From assembly GCA_903813345.2 (NCBI GenBank), contig CAIIXF020000001.1, positions 46,579,885-46,643,884 of the forward strand: 64,000 nt of DNA. Direction: 5' to 3'. A program made the translations under genes and the position numbers. The notes beneath the pieces were generated by a model. The model was not told the DNA's origin and did no database searches. It was given only the letters and a program-made list of their open reading frames with translations. Numbering within the stretch: position 1 is the stretch's first letter; the number at the start of each line of letters is the position of its first letter. Shown one piece after another: positions 15,201-30,200 of this stretch. This stretch comes from Owenia fusiformis. Its lineage: Eukaryota; Annelida; Polychaeta; Sabellida; Oweniidae.

Positions 15201-18200
15201 CTAAAAGTGTATCCAAGCTGTGAAAACTGTTTTTGTTATTGAACATGCTGATGCATTAAGTATGATAGTTCCCTACCTGTACCCAACTATAAGGAGCTTG
15301 ACTGCAGATGTTGGACTTGCCAAAGCAGAAACAGGCCATACATCCTTCAGGATTGTTGGCAGCAATGTTATAATAGCCTTCCTTACAATGGCCACATTTC
15401 TTCCCCTCTGTATTAGCCTGCAGAATACAATAATGTACATAATATAATTCAACATTTTATCTAAATATTTCAAATAAATTGCAGCTGAAGTACAAGATAA
15501 ATGTACAGCAGTATATGCATTTCTCATAGAACACCAGAATTCACTGTATTCCACAAAAATTTATCTATCCTGGGTGCAATATGTGTTTAATACCAAAACA
15601 TTTCATTAGGATTTCATTAGAGTTCAACTCTCAACTGTCTGGATCATTAAACTGGATTTGAACCTACTGTCTATTATTTTTCAATAACATGGTTAAGCAA
15701 ATATAATCTTAACATCCAACAGGTAATATCCAAATACTCAACTGAGTTCAGCTAGTTTTTAGATTTGGGAAATCCATGGCTATACCTTCCATGTACAAAG
15801 CCCCAAATCCATGTACATACCTTACAAGTACAAATGCCCAAATCCATGTTCATACCTTACAAGTACAAAGGCCCAAATCCATGTACATACCTTACAAGTA
15901 CAAAGACCCAAATCCTGGCTACACCCACAATGGCCCTGTTCATCACACGTCCTTGGATCAGTCCCAGCCTCATTACAATGACATGGTTTACATTCTGGGA
16001 AATTAAAGTGGCCAAACTTGCATTCATCACACTTGTCTCCACTGAATCGTTTATTGCATTCACACTTCCCTGTGAGTAAGTCACAATCATTGCTGGTTGA
16101 GCCAGTTGGGTCACAGTTACAAGGCTGCAATGTAAATTCATGAATCTCAATTTCCCTATTGTCTTATTTTAGTGGCTGTGTAAATCAATGTACAACATCA
16201 ATTAAATATATATGAAGTTTCATTGCACTGATTTTTCTATACAATTATATGCACTTTTGTTTCTATATTGCAGGGGTTTCACTAGCAGCAGGCAACAGCC
16301 GATTTTCACCGATGTTTTCACAAAATCGCCTGTTGTTTTGAGGGACTTTTCAACTTTTCCATGTTAAATATGATTTCCATTAATTTTGCCTGTTGTTTTC
16401 ATTTATTTAGCCTGTTGTGAGAAATACCAGTGAAGCATCACAGGACTCACCTTGCATCCATCAATTGGGTCATGACCCCAGGCCCCTAAATCACAGTCCT
16501 CACACATATCTCCTATGGTGTAAGGGGGACACACACATTCGCCAGTCTCAGGATCACATACTTGCCCAGGGGCAAGACACACTGGACATTCTTCAAATAA
16601 ACAAGCAAATTATAAAGATGAAACAGTCTGAATCTCATGTATCGTGGTGAGACAAAAGTGCAGGCTCAAGAGTCAATTAACTTTCCAATAAATCCCAAGC
16701 CCTTTCAGTGAACGAGAGAAACTAGTAAGGGTATTATGGCTCCATTTGTGATGACACACATACACTAATGTTTGTAATCTAAAATTGTAAAATATTTCTC
16801 CAGTCATGATAGAACCTGAAATTTAAGTAGATCTATTATGTAAATCAAGGCATGAACATACGAAATGTCACCACCTGCCATTTGTTGCAGACACTGATTG
16901 CCCAACGCTGTTACAGACACAGAACACCATCCACAAAAAAGTTGAGGACTATAACCAGAAATGATGACATAATAAATTCATCTATGAAATTTTACCTTCA
17001 CATCCATTTTCACTTAGTCCAAAGTAGCCATTGGCGCAACGATCGCACTGTCTGCCTGTGACACCTGGTTTACACTGACACTGGCCTGTAGTGTCATTAC
17101 ACTGTTGTGTCATTGATCCCACTGGGTCACACATACATGCCTCACAACCTTGACCCTGTTCTATACCATAATGGTTCACCTGGAGGGTAAAGAAATTGCC
17201 ATTATAAATAATAATAATTCAAAATCCATAAAATCAAACCCTCTACTAGATGTAAAAATTACACCAAAGCCTCACTAACAGTAGATCCACAAAATTGATA
17301 GAGAAAATATAAATTGTATATTGGGAAGATACAGCCGCCGTACAGTTGCTGTAAATCAAATGTGACTGAGTCATTAGTAATTTCAATGAGTCATGTACAT
17401 TATCGGCTCACCTTACAAGTGTCACACATGGCTCCCTCAACATTAGGCAAACATTCACATTGTCCTGTTATGACATCACAATTGCTATTGTTTGTGCCTT
17501 GAGCATAACAGTTACAACCTGAAAGGTAAGAGAACATTGTCCTGATCTAGATACTGACAAATGTGCTGCATAAACAGCATAGAAATGTCAAGGAAATGAG
17601 AGGCCTGTGCTTTTATCATTAGTGCTTGAACATGTTTGTTAGAAGATTTTAAACAGTAAGCAGGATACAGCTTTACATTTCATCATAATAATGCCTCAAG
17701 ACCTCCATTTCTTACGCTTCAAGATAATTCTAACATCCAAACCCTCATATAAGATAACCCTTATTTTACTTACTCTCACAGCCAGCCTCGGTGAATCCAA
17801 AATATCCTGTTTGGCACTCCTCACATTTCATTCCATTCACCCCATGTTTGCAAGGACATTGACCAGAGACAGGGTCACAAAGGTCAGATGTTGACCCCAT
17901 CTTGCTACACTCGCATGCCAGGCAGCCCTCCTCAACATTACCAAAGCCATCCTATAATATACAACGGTGTCTAATGTGAATATCTCAGCCATGATCATTA
18001 CAAAATCAAACAAGGCATTAACAAGCAATATGTCACCACCTGCCATTTGTTACAGATAATGACTGCTACACACCAACACCAATTGCCATCCAGAAAAAGA
18101 GTTGGAATCTATAACAATATGTCACCACTTATGGTTGTGACAAAATTACAATATGATTTTGCGATATCTGGTGATCAACTAATAATAAGGGAGACTACAT

Positions 18201-21200
18201 TAAAAGTCGTGGGTATAGTCAATTAATCTTCTCATCAATTATGTTCTCACCTCACATCTTCCGCAGTCTCTGCCAGTAAAGAGAGGTTTACATGTACACT
18301 GTCCATCCTCAATGTCACATACACTGTCCGTAGAGCCATGGGGATTACAAGCACACTCTGAATTGAAATGAAATCTATGTCATACTAAAATTAATATGCA
18401 ACTCTCTCTTCAAAATTCACTGATGTTTTCCAGATACATTTAATTATTTCCTGATATTTCAGACCCTTTAGGGCCAATGGTCAAAATTTCTCGATGTTTC
18501 TGAGTGCTGAAAAAATAATTCAATTTCCTGACAAGTTGAAGTCTTTAAGAAACCATAAAGAAAGACAGTTACATTTTAAATATATACTATACATATCTCA
18601 AACAGATAGACAGTAACTTTAAATGGCTTTTTCAAAACACATCAGGTAGTTCCTACACTCACCTGTACAATTCAATCCATATGCTGTTCCAAAATATCCA
18701 GCCACACATTTCTCACAATGGAATCCTTCTGTGTTGCCTATACACTTGAGACACTGGCCACTTTCACGATCACAGTTCCCGACAGCGTGGAGGTCGACGT
18801 TTCCGCTGCACTCGCAAGGACGACAAAAGTCACCAATAACTAATGGATCTCCAAAATAGCCATCAGCACACCTGCATAGAGAAATGTCAATGAGATTGTG
18901 TTATGGAAACATTTGCACATTTGCTCTTGCATCGGTATAAATTTCAAGTTGAATGGATAAATAATTTTCCTATAATAATATAATGTCCATTTTAAAAAAT
19001 ATGTGTAACCAATTTAAAAAAAAAGTTCAATTGGTGATGATCAAATCCAAACTGAATTAGGATTGTGTCACACCTTACAAGCGTGCATTTAACTTACTGT
19101 TCACAGTGTGGACCAGCATAGGCATCGGGGCAATCAATACATGTATACGAATCACCATCACCAGCTGCAGGGCCCACATTCAGCACACAAACTTCAGCAA
19201 AATTGTTGGACTGTTCGAAGAGAGGGCAAGCACACGGAAGGCAGTCATCATTACCACCTCTGGTAGGGTCTCCATAGAAGCCTAAGGCACACTCATCACA
19301 ATGTTTGCCAGTAGTATGGTCAGCGCAGTCCTGAAAAATGCATACAATTTGGCTCTGTGACCATTGTGTTGTTACTTATAATCATGTTTTTTCATTGTAT
19401 TATTTTATTTGTTTAAACTTTAAGTAGTAGTAGTGCTGAGGGGGGGGGGGGGTTGGCTGATTTATGTAAACTTCCTACCATAATGAACAATTTTATGTTA
19501 CTACAAATTCCAATTGTAGCAGCAATAACCATGCAATAATCAAGAACAAGGCATTAACATGACAAAATGTCACCACCTAGTTGCTCACAATATTATGAGT
19601 TCAAACTTAAGTCAGATTTGAATTTCTGAGAACTTGTAAAGTCAAATTTGAACTTCTGAAAAGATGTAGATGATTTTGAAAAAAGAATTTGGTCAATTTG
19701 AAGCAAGTTGAAAACAGACCTTTTTGACCTTTTTTGACCTTGAGAAGGTCATTAAAGGTCAAATGTCAAATCTAAAGTCAGATTTGAATTTCTGAGAACA
19801 TGTAGATGATTTTGAAAAAAAAAATTTAGTCAATTTGAAGCAAGTTGAAAAAAGACCTTTTTGACCTTTTTGACTTTGAGAAGGTCATTGAAGGTCAAAT
19901 GTCAAATCTTAAGTCAAATCTAAAGTCAGATTTGAATTTCTGAGAACACGTAGATGATTTTGAAAAAAAATTTTAGTCAATTTGAAGCAAGTTGAAAACA
20001 GACCTTTTTGACCTTTTTGACCTTGAGAAGGTCATTAAAGGTAAAATGTCAAATCTAAAGTCAGATTTGAATTTCTGAGAACATGTAGATGATTTTGAAA
20101 AATTTTTTTAGTCAATTTGAAGCAAGTTGAAAACAGACCTTTTTGACCTTTTTTGACCTTGAGAAGGTCATTGAAGGTCAAATGTCAAATCTAAAGTCAG
20201 ATTTGAAGGTCAAATGTCAAATCTAATGTCAGATTTGAATTTCTGAGAACATGTAGATGATTTTGAAAAAAAATTTAGTCAATGTGAAGCAAGTTGAAAA
20301 AAGACCTTTTTGACCTTGAGAAGGTCATTGAAGGTCAAATGTCAAATCTAAAGTCAGATTTGAACTTCTGAGAACATGTAGATGATTTAGAAAAAAATTG
20401 AAATCAGTCTAAACAGTATTTGTTAAGTTATAGGAAGTTGTAAGAAATTGTTACAGACGCCGGACGCCAACCGCCGGACGCCAACCGCCGGACGCCAACC
20501 GCCGGACGCCAACCGCCGGACGCCAACCGCCAGATGCCAACCGCCGGACGCCAACCAGCAACCGCCGGACACCAACCACCAACCGCCGTCGCAAAAAAAC
20601 GGAGACCATAACAATATGTCACCACTTTTGGTGGTGACATAAAAATCACACAAATGAAGTAGAGCTAAATAATCTACCAAAAATATGAGCTATGACTTCT
20701 AACTATCGAGAATGATATTATGATCATTTTAATCATTTAATTGTTATCTCTTGGTAGGAAGTTCAAAAACTGATGATTTGTTGCCTGGCAGGCATTTGTC
20801 CCTGGACTTTTAAGGATTCAACGCCCCATTTGGCAGGCATTATAGAGTTGCAATATTGCATTCAATGTTCCAAGGTTAACCCTCATAAACTCTAGCATTC
20901 TTTAAGTACACACATGCATCAAAAATAGACAGATGGAAGCAATAAGAATAGAAAAAGGAGCAACAAAGGCATCATAAAACTCACTGAACATTCTCCAGAG
21001 TAGGCATCACAGCTCCTTGAGTGGTTGTTGCACATACATGGTTCACAGATTCCCTCAAATAGCCTGTTCTCAATCCTTCTGTAACCTTCAGCACAGCTCT
21101 ACAATCATTTTAATGAAAAGTTTATATTACTGAACACCCTATCAACACTGTTCCACAGCTGGATGACTCTAACTGTAGTTAGCATCATTCAAGATGGTTT

Positions 21201-24200
21201 CCGAAATTCTTTCGTTTTCGACAAACCTCAGATTTCAGCTAAACTAAGCTGAATCTTGATTCCAAAGTTTCGGCATGCAAAGTCTAATAAAACTATGATT
21301 GTAAAAAAACAAATAAATGCCCAAACACTCGCAATATTAGAGAATTTGAAAGAAAACGGCTTCACTTAATATGACTCTAACTGAAGTTGATGACAGCTTC
21401 AGTTATGGCCTAGTCACATAGCCCGGCCGATGAGGTTACGATGAGCCAGCGATGCAATTTTCACCGAACTCGGCCGAACACCGGCCGGACACTGGCCGGA
21501 CATCCGTGGCGTTTGTTGCTTAAAACCGCATCGGTGGTAGCTCGGTGAAATTTTAACTTCGGAGTTAAATTTCACCGGGCTCTCACCGAGCTCCCTCATC
21601 ATGTCATCGCAGCCCCATCGTAACCACATCGGAAAACACGTCGGCCGGTGCACGGCCGAGTATCGGCCGGTGTCCCGTGCATCTGAGACAACCAGAGGGC
21701 GAGGTTTTTTAATGGACAGCGGCCGAGCTCCGACCGAGCTCCGGCCGATGTGGGACAGAGCATCGGCCGGTCACTGTTCAAAGCCCGTTAACAACCCGGC
21801 CGGCGATCGCACGGTGTCCTGTTACCTGCTCGGGTACCGGCCGTATTCCTTCCGATGTCCGGCCGACCTCCGGCCGGTAGTTGCTGCCACATCGGCAGAA
21901 AAAAACTACCATTTTGAGACAGACTCCGTACGGTCACCGGCCGGTGTTCGGTCGGTCGCCTGAAGATGTCTGGACGGAGTCCGTTCACGTCACCGAGCTC
22001 TGCTTCCGATGAGGAGAGCTCGGTGGCACCAAAAAAATCCACCGAGCTCTACCGATGTCGGACATCGGCCGGGCTATGTGACTAGGCCATTAGAGAGTCA
22101 TTCTAAGTGAAGCTGTTTTCTCTATAATTCACCCATATCGCGGTTGTTAGAGCATGTATCAATGGTTGTGATCAACGTTGATTAAATTCATATGATGCAA
22201 CGAGCTATTTGCAAATACCATTTTAAGTAATTCACTTCAATAATTTAAATAAAAAAAAATAAATGTACCACTTTTTAAATCTGAAGCTCAATTACATGTA
22301 CTCAGATGATGTTCATTCCATTCATATGAAGTCCACCTTGACTACCTACACAGCAAATTGATCTCATTTTAGCACCCAAGGATGAGATAAAACAGACGGA
22401 CGGACGGACAGACCAACGGACAGACGCCTGGTCGATCCCATAGGCTCAAAAAGGGAATATCTTATTATATAACATCTTACCTCACAAGAGTCTCCTACAT
22501 ATCCAGGTGGACATTCACAAATCTCAGCTGAGGTCATCCTGTTAGAGTCATCTCCATCAATGGCCTCTCTGGTTGTGTCAAACTCAACGGACAATAGTCT
22601 AAATAAAACATATGGCATATATGATCATACAATAAAATTATTACTAACTAGCTGTACAGTGTACATTGGGATTCCTTCCCTAAGTAGGGACAAATGTGTC
22701 ATTTTTACAATTGTTATTATGGTTGGGCAAAATATATCAAATTTTCATGTTTTTCTTTCTTAAGATGCCGGAGAGTATAGAATATTTTCAGAGACTTGAA
22801 GTAAGACAGGAACACTTCAAGAAGACCCACCTTGATTCAACTTGTGCTGTATGGTATGTGGCCAGGATTAACATCGCCCGAAGGTTGGTCAGTACACCCA
22901 TAAAGTCTTCCTTGAGAACCCCTGACGTCCTGAATCCCGTTGACGGGTCAATGATCTGCCACTTGCTCTCAGTGAGATTTACCGTGTTTTCATGATCATG
23001 GTTTTCCACAAAGGAACACCCTCCTGAACCGATCCATATGGATGAACCCTACATTTGAAATACACATTCATGCTGAAGCATTTGGGCAAGGCTTGGGATA
23101 ATTGATTTCTTTACTTTTTCACCAGTACACTTTGTAATCTATACATGTGTAGTATATGTACACTAATCAGTGCAGGTAAAACACAGTGAAATCTGTACAT
23201 ATCAGAAATACAGACGTGATATTGTGAAGTCTGGTGTGTTATATTCAAGCATCCAAAAGCATGTTTTATGAGGACACATGTATAAATACAAATGTGTTAA
23301 TTGCATGCATTAATAAGCATCATATTTGCAAATTAAAATCATCACAGCAACCAAAACCTTGTGATAACAATACTTTATCAATATTTAATCTTTTTGTTAT
23401 TTTCTTTTAATCTGTTTGTTTATATATTTTTTACTTACCTTTCATTTTACTCATCTGAGATGCATTCCGTAAAATAAATATTTTGTGAATCAATTTCAAT
23501 ATGACGTGTCTAGGGCCACTTACATATTGTGCTCTGTGTGTGTCAAATATATCTTATCTTCTTTAATTGAATATATATCTATAGTTGATTGTTTTTATAA
23601 TTTATTAAAATCCATAGTTCCCCAGCACTCATTTATGAAGTTTCAGTACTTTTTGGTACATGTTCAAAGTAGAATAAATATCATGATTATAAAAATAAAC
23701 TTTGGAGTTGAAAATCTAAGATTGAATTTTAGTAACTGTTATATGAATAACCGAGTAGTGGGGAAGCTATGAAGCTATATGTTAGAGCCAACCAGGGCAA
23801 TTTAAACCCACCTCAGCCCCTGGAGGAAATGGGCCACCCTCACCTCCACCACCCTGGCAAGAAACAATTGTAATTATGCACATGGTAACCATGGTAATTA
23901 TATACACATATGATAGCAACCATTTCACTGCAACATAAGCCCTGCTTAATTCAACCATGATTTAGAACATCTAGAATTCTGTCAAGGGATTTTATAAAAA
24001 AAAAACTGCTTCGATAAATGTTTTTTTATATTGAACAGAATAGTATTGAAATTTACTCCATGGCAAAATATAATATGACGATCAGCATAGGATAACACTA
24101 AATAAGCAAATGGCAAACTTGAAATAATTAGTTATACATGGTGAGCCCAAAAAGATTCAGTAGAACACCTCGACTTTATTGGCCCAACATGTACTTTTGA

Positions 24201-27200
24201 TCTTAGCAGTGAATTGTGCTTTGCAGTTAAGCAGTGAAATGGTTGTGCAATTTAAAACTTAGGGATAATGTCCAAATGTATACAGCTGTAGAAGAATAAA
24301 GTTAATCTACAAGAGGAAAGGTTAACTGATGATTGGAGTACATCATAATGAAATCAATGTTTTCTTTCAACAACTGGCAACATTTGGACACCACCCCTTG
24401 TCACATTAAAGACATATGACAAATATTCTACAGAAAAACAAATATGAATTAAGGTAGGAGTAGAACATTTGAATTAACACACAGGATAGATTTGTCATAT
24501 GTCTATACAATGTTGAATAATTATTAGAAGTAGGTCAGGTGACTCATAGATTGGGTAACCCTGTTATTAAGTCCCAGGTTTGGTATAACCCCCCCCCCCC
24601 AAGTTGGGTATTACCCCCCAAGTTGGCTATTACCTCCCAAGTTGGGTATTATCCCCAAGTTGGTTCTATGGATTTGATTATAGCAAGAACTTGTCTTGAC
24701 TGAATGGCAATCAACTTCCCCACTGATTCACTCCCATTATTTGATTGATTACACCCGCATAATCTGGATAATTGACCCACACACGATTGACTCATGACCC
24801 ACTTCTAATTTACATGATTGGAAATGATGAGCAAGTACATTTCAAGCAATTATATTTCAGAATGTTGTATTGGTTCTTATATGCATAACATAATTTCTTT
24901 AGTATGATGATTTTCACAGAAAATGCTATCAACTCACTGTTTTCACAATTGAGGTAATATGGACTTGCTCATACATTTTAAAATAAGTCATTCTATAGAT
25001 GTAATAAACACCATTATACCAATATATACTATAGGGTCATGCAAATTAACAATAAACCTGAAAGTCCATTTATTTACATAATACAAGACAAACTATAATT
25101 TATCAATAAGAGAAAATATGTGATGACTTAATGTCAAATACATTCGTGTAGTCTTAACAATGAAATGTTTAAAATCTTTTATTATCTATGTGTTATTACC
25201 ATATCATACATGTGCATGTTCCGAAACCCATATTTCATACACATAACATTATACAAGATTTATCAACGCACAGAAAGCCACTCTGACCATATTTGTTTGA
25301 CACATTTACCCAGAATTTATAATAGAATAGAATATAAAAGTTTGAATTTTTTATAGAATCATTATAATTTGAATAATTTGAATGACACTCCTCAAATTCT
25401 TCATAGATTTCGATACAATATGCTCTATATATGGTGTCAATTTCAATCCGATCAAAATATTTTTTCCCACTACAATCCATTCTATTTCACCAAACAAAAC
25501 TGGTCATCATGACCCCAACAAGATTTACGTCTGCAAAATGTGAAACTGAGGCTGGGTATAGATTGACATACCATGAGGATCACATCTACATCAGCCAATG
25601 CAGTGAGGTTGGGGAATGTTTCATCTATTGTGTAATGGATCTTATATGTCAGGTCTCCTCCATAGGATGAAAGCTACAACAAAGTACAACATGGTACATT
25701 TTAAAAACAAAGCAGCACATGAATCGCTTTAAAAATCACCAAATATGATACATCTGCTTTTTTAACAGGAACAGTAGCAACAAACATTTGGCCAGTTATT
25801 GAGTTTCAGGCACAAACATAGAATACAGGCCAGTAGCCCCTTGGTAAAACCGCTCACCCATGTGAAAACTGGCTTGGGCCTGGAATACATTCTTACATAA
25901 CATCATATTTACAACTGGGGAAAATTTCAAATAATAGTGTGAAGTTATATCTGTACATCAATTGGTCTTTCTCAGACTTACTGCAATGATTTACAGACAT
26001 GTAACTAAATATAATATGTATGTATGAACAAGTTAAATTCTAACATTTCTACATGCAACATGTTATATACCTTGTTTCCTAGGTACTCTCTAGGGGCATG
26101 CCAGTAGAAGAGGCTTTTGTTCTGGACCGGTGTATTCACTAAGTCATCTTTGGTAAAATAAACATAGTCATCTGTCTTCCTGGGTATAGCATAGCCATCT
26201 CTGAACCCATCTGTCACAACCCAGCCACTCAACTTGTCTTCCTGAAAAAGGAAACATTTAACTTCATTAATAGTCATCTGTTAAATACTCTTAGGATAGT
26301 CACTTTTTAGATAAACACTGAACCTGACTGTGAGTGCAAAGTGTATAAATTCACCCCCTCCCACCCAAAGTTTATAAAGATTCATAATTTTGGGGAAAAT
26401 ATTTTTTCCAATTTCTGTACACACAACATCTGGACAGCTCAATAATTGTACACAATAAGCTCACTGTAGCAGATCTTACAATATCTGACTGTGGTAGAGG
26501 TTTCCTGATACCCTCCTTGAATCCTTGATGGACCAAAGATACTGGCTCTTTGTCTGTGTATATTTGTATAGATATGTGATAGAGCTTGTTTGACAACACA
26601 GAGTGGTCAGTGATATTCTACTTGACATATACATATCATCACTTTTAAAATTGATAGTGTGGTGAGACTGCATGTTTCCCATGTGTGGGTCATCTTCCAG
26701 AATTTGAACCAGTCTGTTTATGATTGTATCTTACCTTTCAGGGATTGATGTTGAAAATTTGAAGATCTCCCAAAAAATAATAAGCCCCTTTTAAAAAAGT
26801 GGGCTCCAATTTCCCCATAAATAAGGCTATTTTTCAAAGTCAATTTTCCAGAAAATGAGGCCTTTTTTCAAAAAATGAGGTTCCTCCCCCATCATTGCTT
26901 TAAAAGTGAAATAAAACAAACTTTCAATTGAAAATAAATTCATATCGGATTATAGAAACCTATAATGCTGTAAATGACAAGATTTGCTGGTGTGACTCCA
27001 AAATTTCACATGTTTTCTTAATATACAGTGCTATGCATACTTGAACATGACACAATGGGCAATACAAAAGGTCATTAAAGAACTCTGTTGCATAAGTATT
27101 AAAAGATCAACATGTGAATGAAGTCTAAAGACAAAAGTACAGCCATATGATATATTGAGTGCCAAAAAGATCTCAAAGAGACCATTTTCTCACCTTCCCT

Positions 27201-30200
27201 ATATTTCAGCGAATGATGAAAAACATGTGCACCTAGTTTGCCTGTTCTGAGAGTTAGTGTTAGTTTCATATGATAAGGAAGTGAGGTGAAAATGACAGTG
27301 ATGAACTCCATGTCTTATTAACCTTAATCTGGTCACCTTGCATGACAAACACACTCCAGTCTCTATAAACTATTTCTCCATGCTGAGAGTATTCTGTCTT
27401 ACACAGTCTGGGCAGAAGCAATTTAATTAGGACATGGGGCAAAAATATGTATTTGAAGATTCCTTAAAAACATTGAAAAAATTGGGCACAATTTTTAGCA
27501 TATTGTAGAAACTGAGGTACGAAATTGCTGCTTTTGTCCAAATGTGAAATAAATTTGGAGCCCATGCTCACCATAAAGGAGTGGCTTTTGGCCACTTAGG
27601 GTATCATGGTTTATGCTTGATTTGTTTGTATACACAGAGGGTATATTATCAACGTAACTTGCATGCTTGTTAAACAAGATGATATTTTCTGCAAATATGG
27701 CTTTAATTAGGTGATTCTTTCTGTAAGGGCTGGTTCCAATCTTGTTAACTATCATGCTTGGTGTCCCATCATCAAAAACAGATTTTGTTTAGTTTTTTCA
27801 TAATGATGGTTCTAATAAGGTAGAAGTGATAAGCACGCTTTCAGCTCTCTAACAACTCACAGAGGTGTATAGTACCTAGAATATGCACAAACCTTTTGGA
27901 CTGGTAAACAGGTGCTCACTCAGATTATAAAAATAATAGATAATTTAGAAAAATTAACTTTCAATTATTTCTTATTTCTAACAATTATTAATTTATCTGA
28001 ACATATGAGTAATATGTACATTTAAAGGTAAAACTGTTTTTCAGCACTTTGTGTGAAGTTGGTGACATGTATTCAAACACAAAAGGTGAAATTCTTGTTA
28101 TGAACAAGAACTTCTGAAGACATAATCTCTTACACATTGCAATGGTAACAATCATTCCATTGAAAGTATCCCATAATGCACTATTTAGTTGCAGAAGATT
28201 TATGGAGGGCTCTACAGGGTTTATGTCAGCCACCCTGTTGTATCTATCAAACATGGTTACTCTGACCACAAACTGTCAGCATCAATTCCATAGACAATAA
28301 ATCAACATTTTCTACTGCTTGGTAGGCAGTATTTAGCTTAATAAAAACATTGGACTTATTTGTGCTAACTATACTTTACTATTTTATCCTTGAATGACCA
28401 TTTTCCGTCTGCTACTGACTACACAGGTGTCTACAAAGGGAGGAACATTTCTCAGGGATATTTTACTTTGGTCAATTATTCAACAAGAAACACTCAATTT
28501 TTCCCTTTGAAAAATACTTGCCTTTTTGTTTGGCATTCTCTATGGTATTTTGCAATCTCTAGGCACAGAGCCTTTGAAGGTGGTATGCACCACACAGAAT
28601 CTCTGGTAATTGGAAACATGATGAAAAATCACTAAAAACCTTGGATACAGCCAAAGCTAACAAAACTCAAATTTGGTGGCTTGTAAAAACAAATTAATAG
28701 AACTAGTATGCCAGTTATTTGAGATGATAATAGCCCACTAAGGGAGTATAAGGAACATCTGTAATCCACCAACCTTACATTTAATTCTCCAACCAATCCT
28801 ACAACCTTACATTTAATAATATTTGGAACTTTTTTCCTCTCAAAAATATAACTTGTATCCATTTGCTATCACAACAGTATTAATTTATAGATATTGACAA
28901 AACTAAATATATTCTCAAAAATACTTTTAGAAATGAAGCAACTCCACTGAAAAGTTAAGATCAATTCTATAGATCTAAGATGAGAGCTGTGGTTTGGAGA
29001 TTACTTTTTGTTATGGGAGATTGAATGACAAAATATTTAATGTATCAACATGGAGTATTACATCTGTGGTGGATTAACTAGCAAGAACATCTCTGTTAAA
29101 CAGCATGAAATAGTAGGCCACCTTGTAAATAAAATTGAATATTTTTTTGTTATCACGATCGCTTCATTTTTCATCTTAATTAATTAACTGTCAACAGATT
29201 TTCTTTTACTTCTAATTTATGATCCCTACTTTAACTTGTTCATGCTTTTCCTGAATTTTTCATTCCTTTTTGAGGGAAAAATTGAAAATCAAAGCTATCA
29301 TTCTTTGTTGGTTGAACAAGTCATGAAATGTGAGTGATAGAATAACACAGTGTAAGTTTATCTAAATTAAAATGTGGTGGTCACATTCTTCACTTTCATA
29401 TTAGAGAAATACTCCCATGGCCATAACACTGGTCAAATAAACACAAATGTGAATTTAAGTTTCAAAACCTTGTATATTCTATATGGAACACATCAGTAAC
29501 AGGAACACCTCCATAAGTGGAACATTTTTTCGGTCCAGTTACCCATTAGAGTTCATATAAAATGAACCTCTATAGGTGGAACACCTCTGAGAAAGAACAC
29601 TATTTTTTGAGGTACCAAAGATGTTTTACCTGTTTAGCTAGATATTGATAAGCAATTTACATTATTTGAAATCTATCCGGATGGGGCCAATTGGATAGTT
29701 TTGAATTTGTCTGCATATGACATTATTGTGCACTGAAGCTTCAAGCTCCAAGATAATTCAATCTCAATGCCTTAATTCAATCTTTGAGATATCTTTTGTG
29801 TACTCAAGTATCAATTTCCAAGATAAGTCAGATCCTAAATTCAATCTTTGAGATGTCTTTGTGGACTGAAGTATCAAGCTCCAAGATAATTCAATCTCAG
29901 AGCCTTGATTCAATTGTGGAATGACAGAATCAACAAAACAACATTCACATGCTTCGACTATGAAAATTGACATGGTCCATTGGGCATTGTTCTTCCTAAC
30001 ATTGTTCAATAGAATAACACTTATTTAAAGAAATCAAATGAGTGCATACCTTGTCTTTTTGAAGATCAGACTCCGTGCATACATTAGTGATTCCAAAGCA
30101 AAAGCAAGCTGTACAACCATCAGGGTTTGAGGCATCTAGGTTGAAATATCCAGGGAGACATTTGTCACATTTTTCTCCATACACATTGGCCTAGAAAATA

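Larger units (their letters stand above)
19548..20645 (+). mobile_element. Foldback element family TGTCACCACC, long copy C with internal satellites
   Basis: Has the same left end (AAGGCATTAAC, TGTCACCACC) and right end (GGTGGTGACATAAAAA) as the 110-135-bp copies but is about 1.1 kb. The extra length is two tandem arrays: a 125-168-bp repeat (19600-20400) and a 14-bp GC-rich minisatellite (20457-20590). The simplest reading is expansion inside one copy. Confidence 0.7.

Noticed and set aside
15891-15926. Apparent extra residues SQDLGLCTC in an LE repeat of exon 24
   Set aside because: Vertebrate laminin alpha-1 has the same spacing at this place, so it is conserved and not an insertion.
21414-22042. 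Several open frames of 60-120 codons on both strands
   Set aside because: They lie inside the GC-rich foldback element, where stop codons are rare by composition.
27327-27407. Open segment with AG and GT borders between exons 10 and 11
   Set aside because: It is open only in the phase that does not fit exon 10 (phase 0); the fitting phase has an immediate stop. Exons 10 and 11 join perfectly without it.
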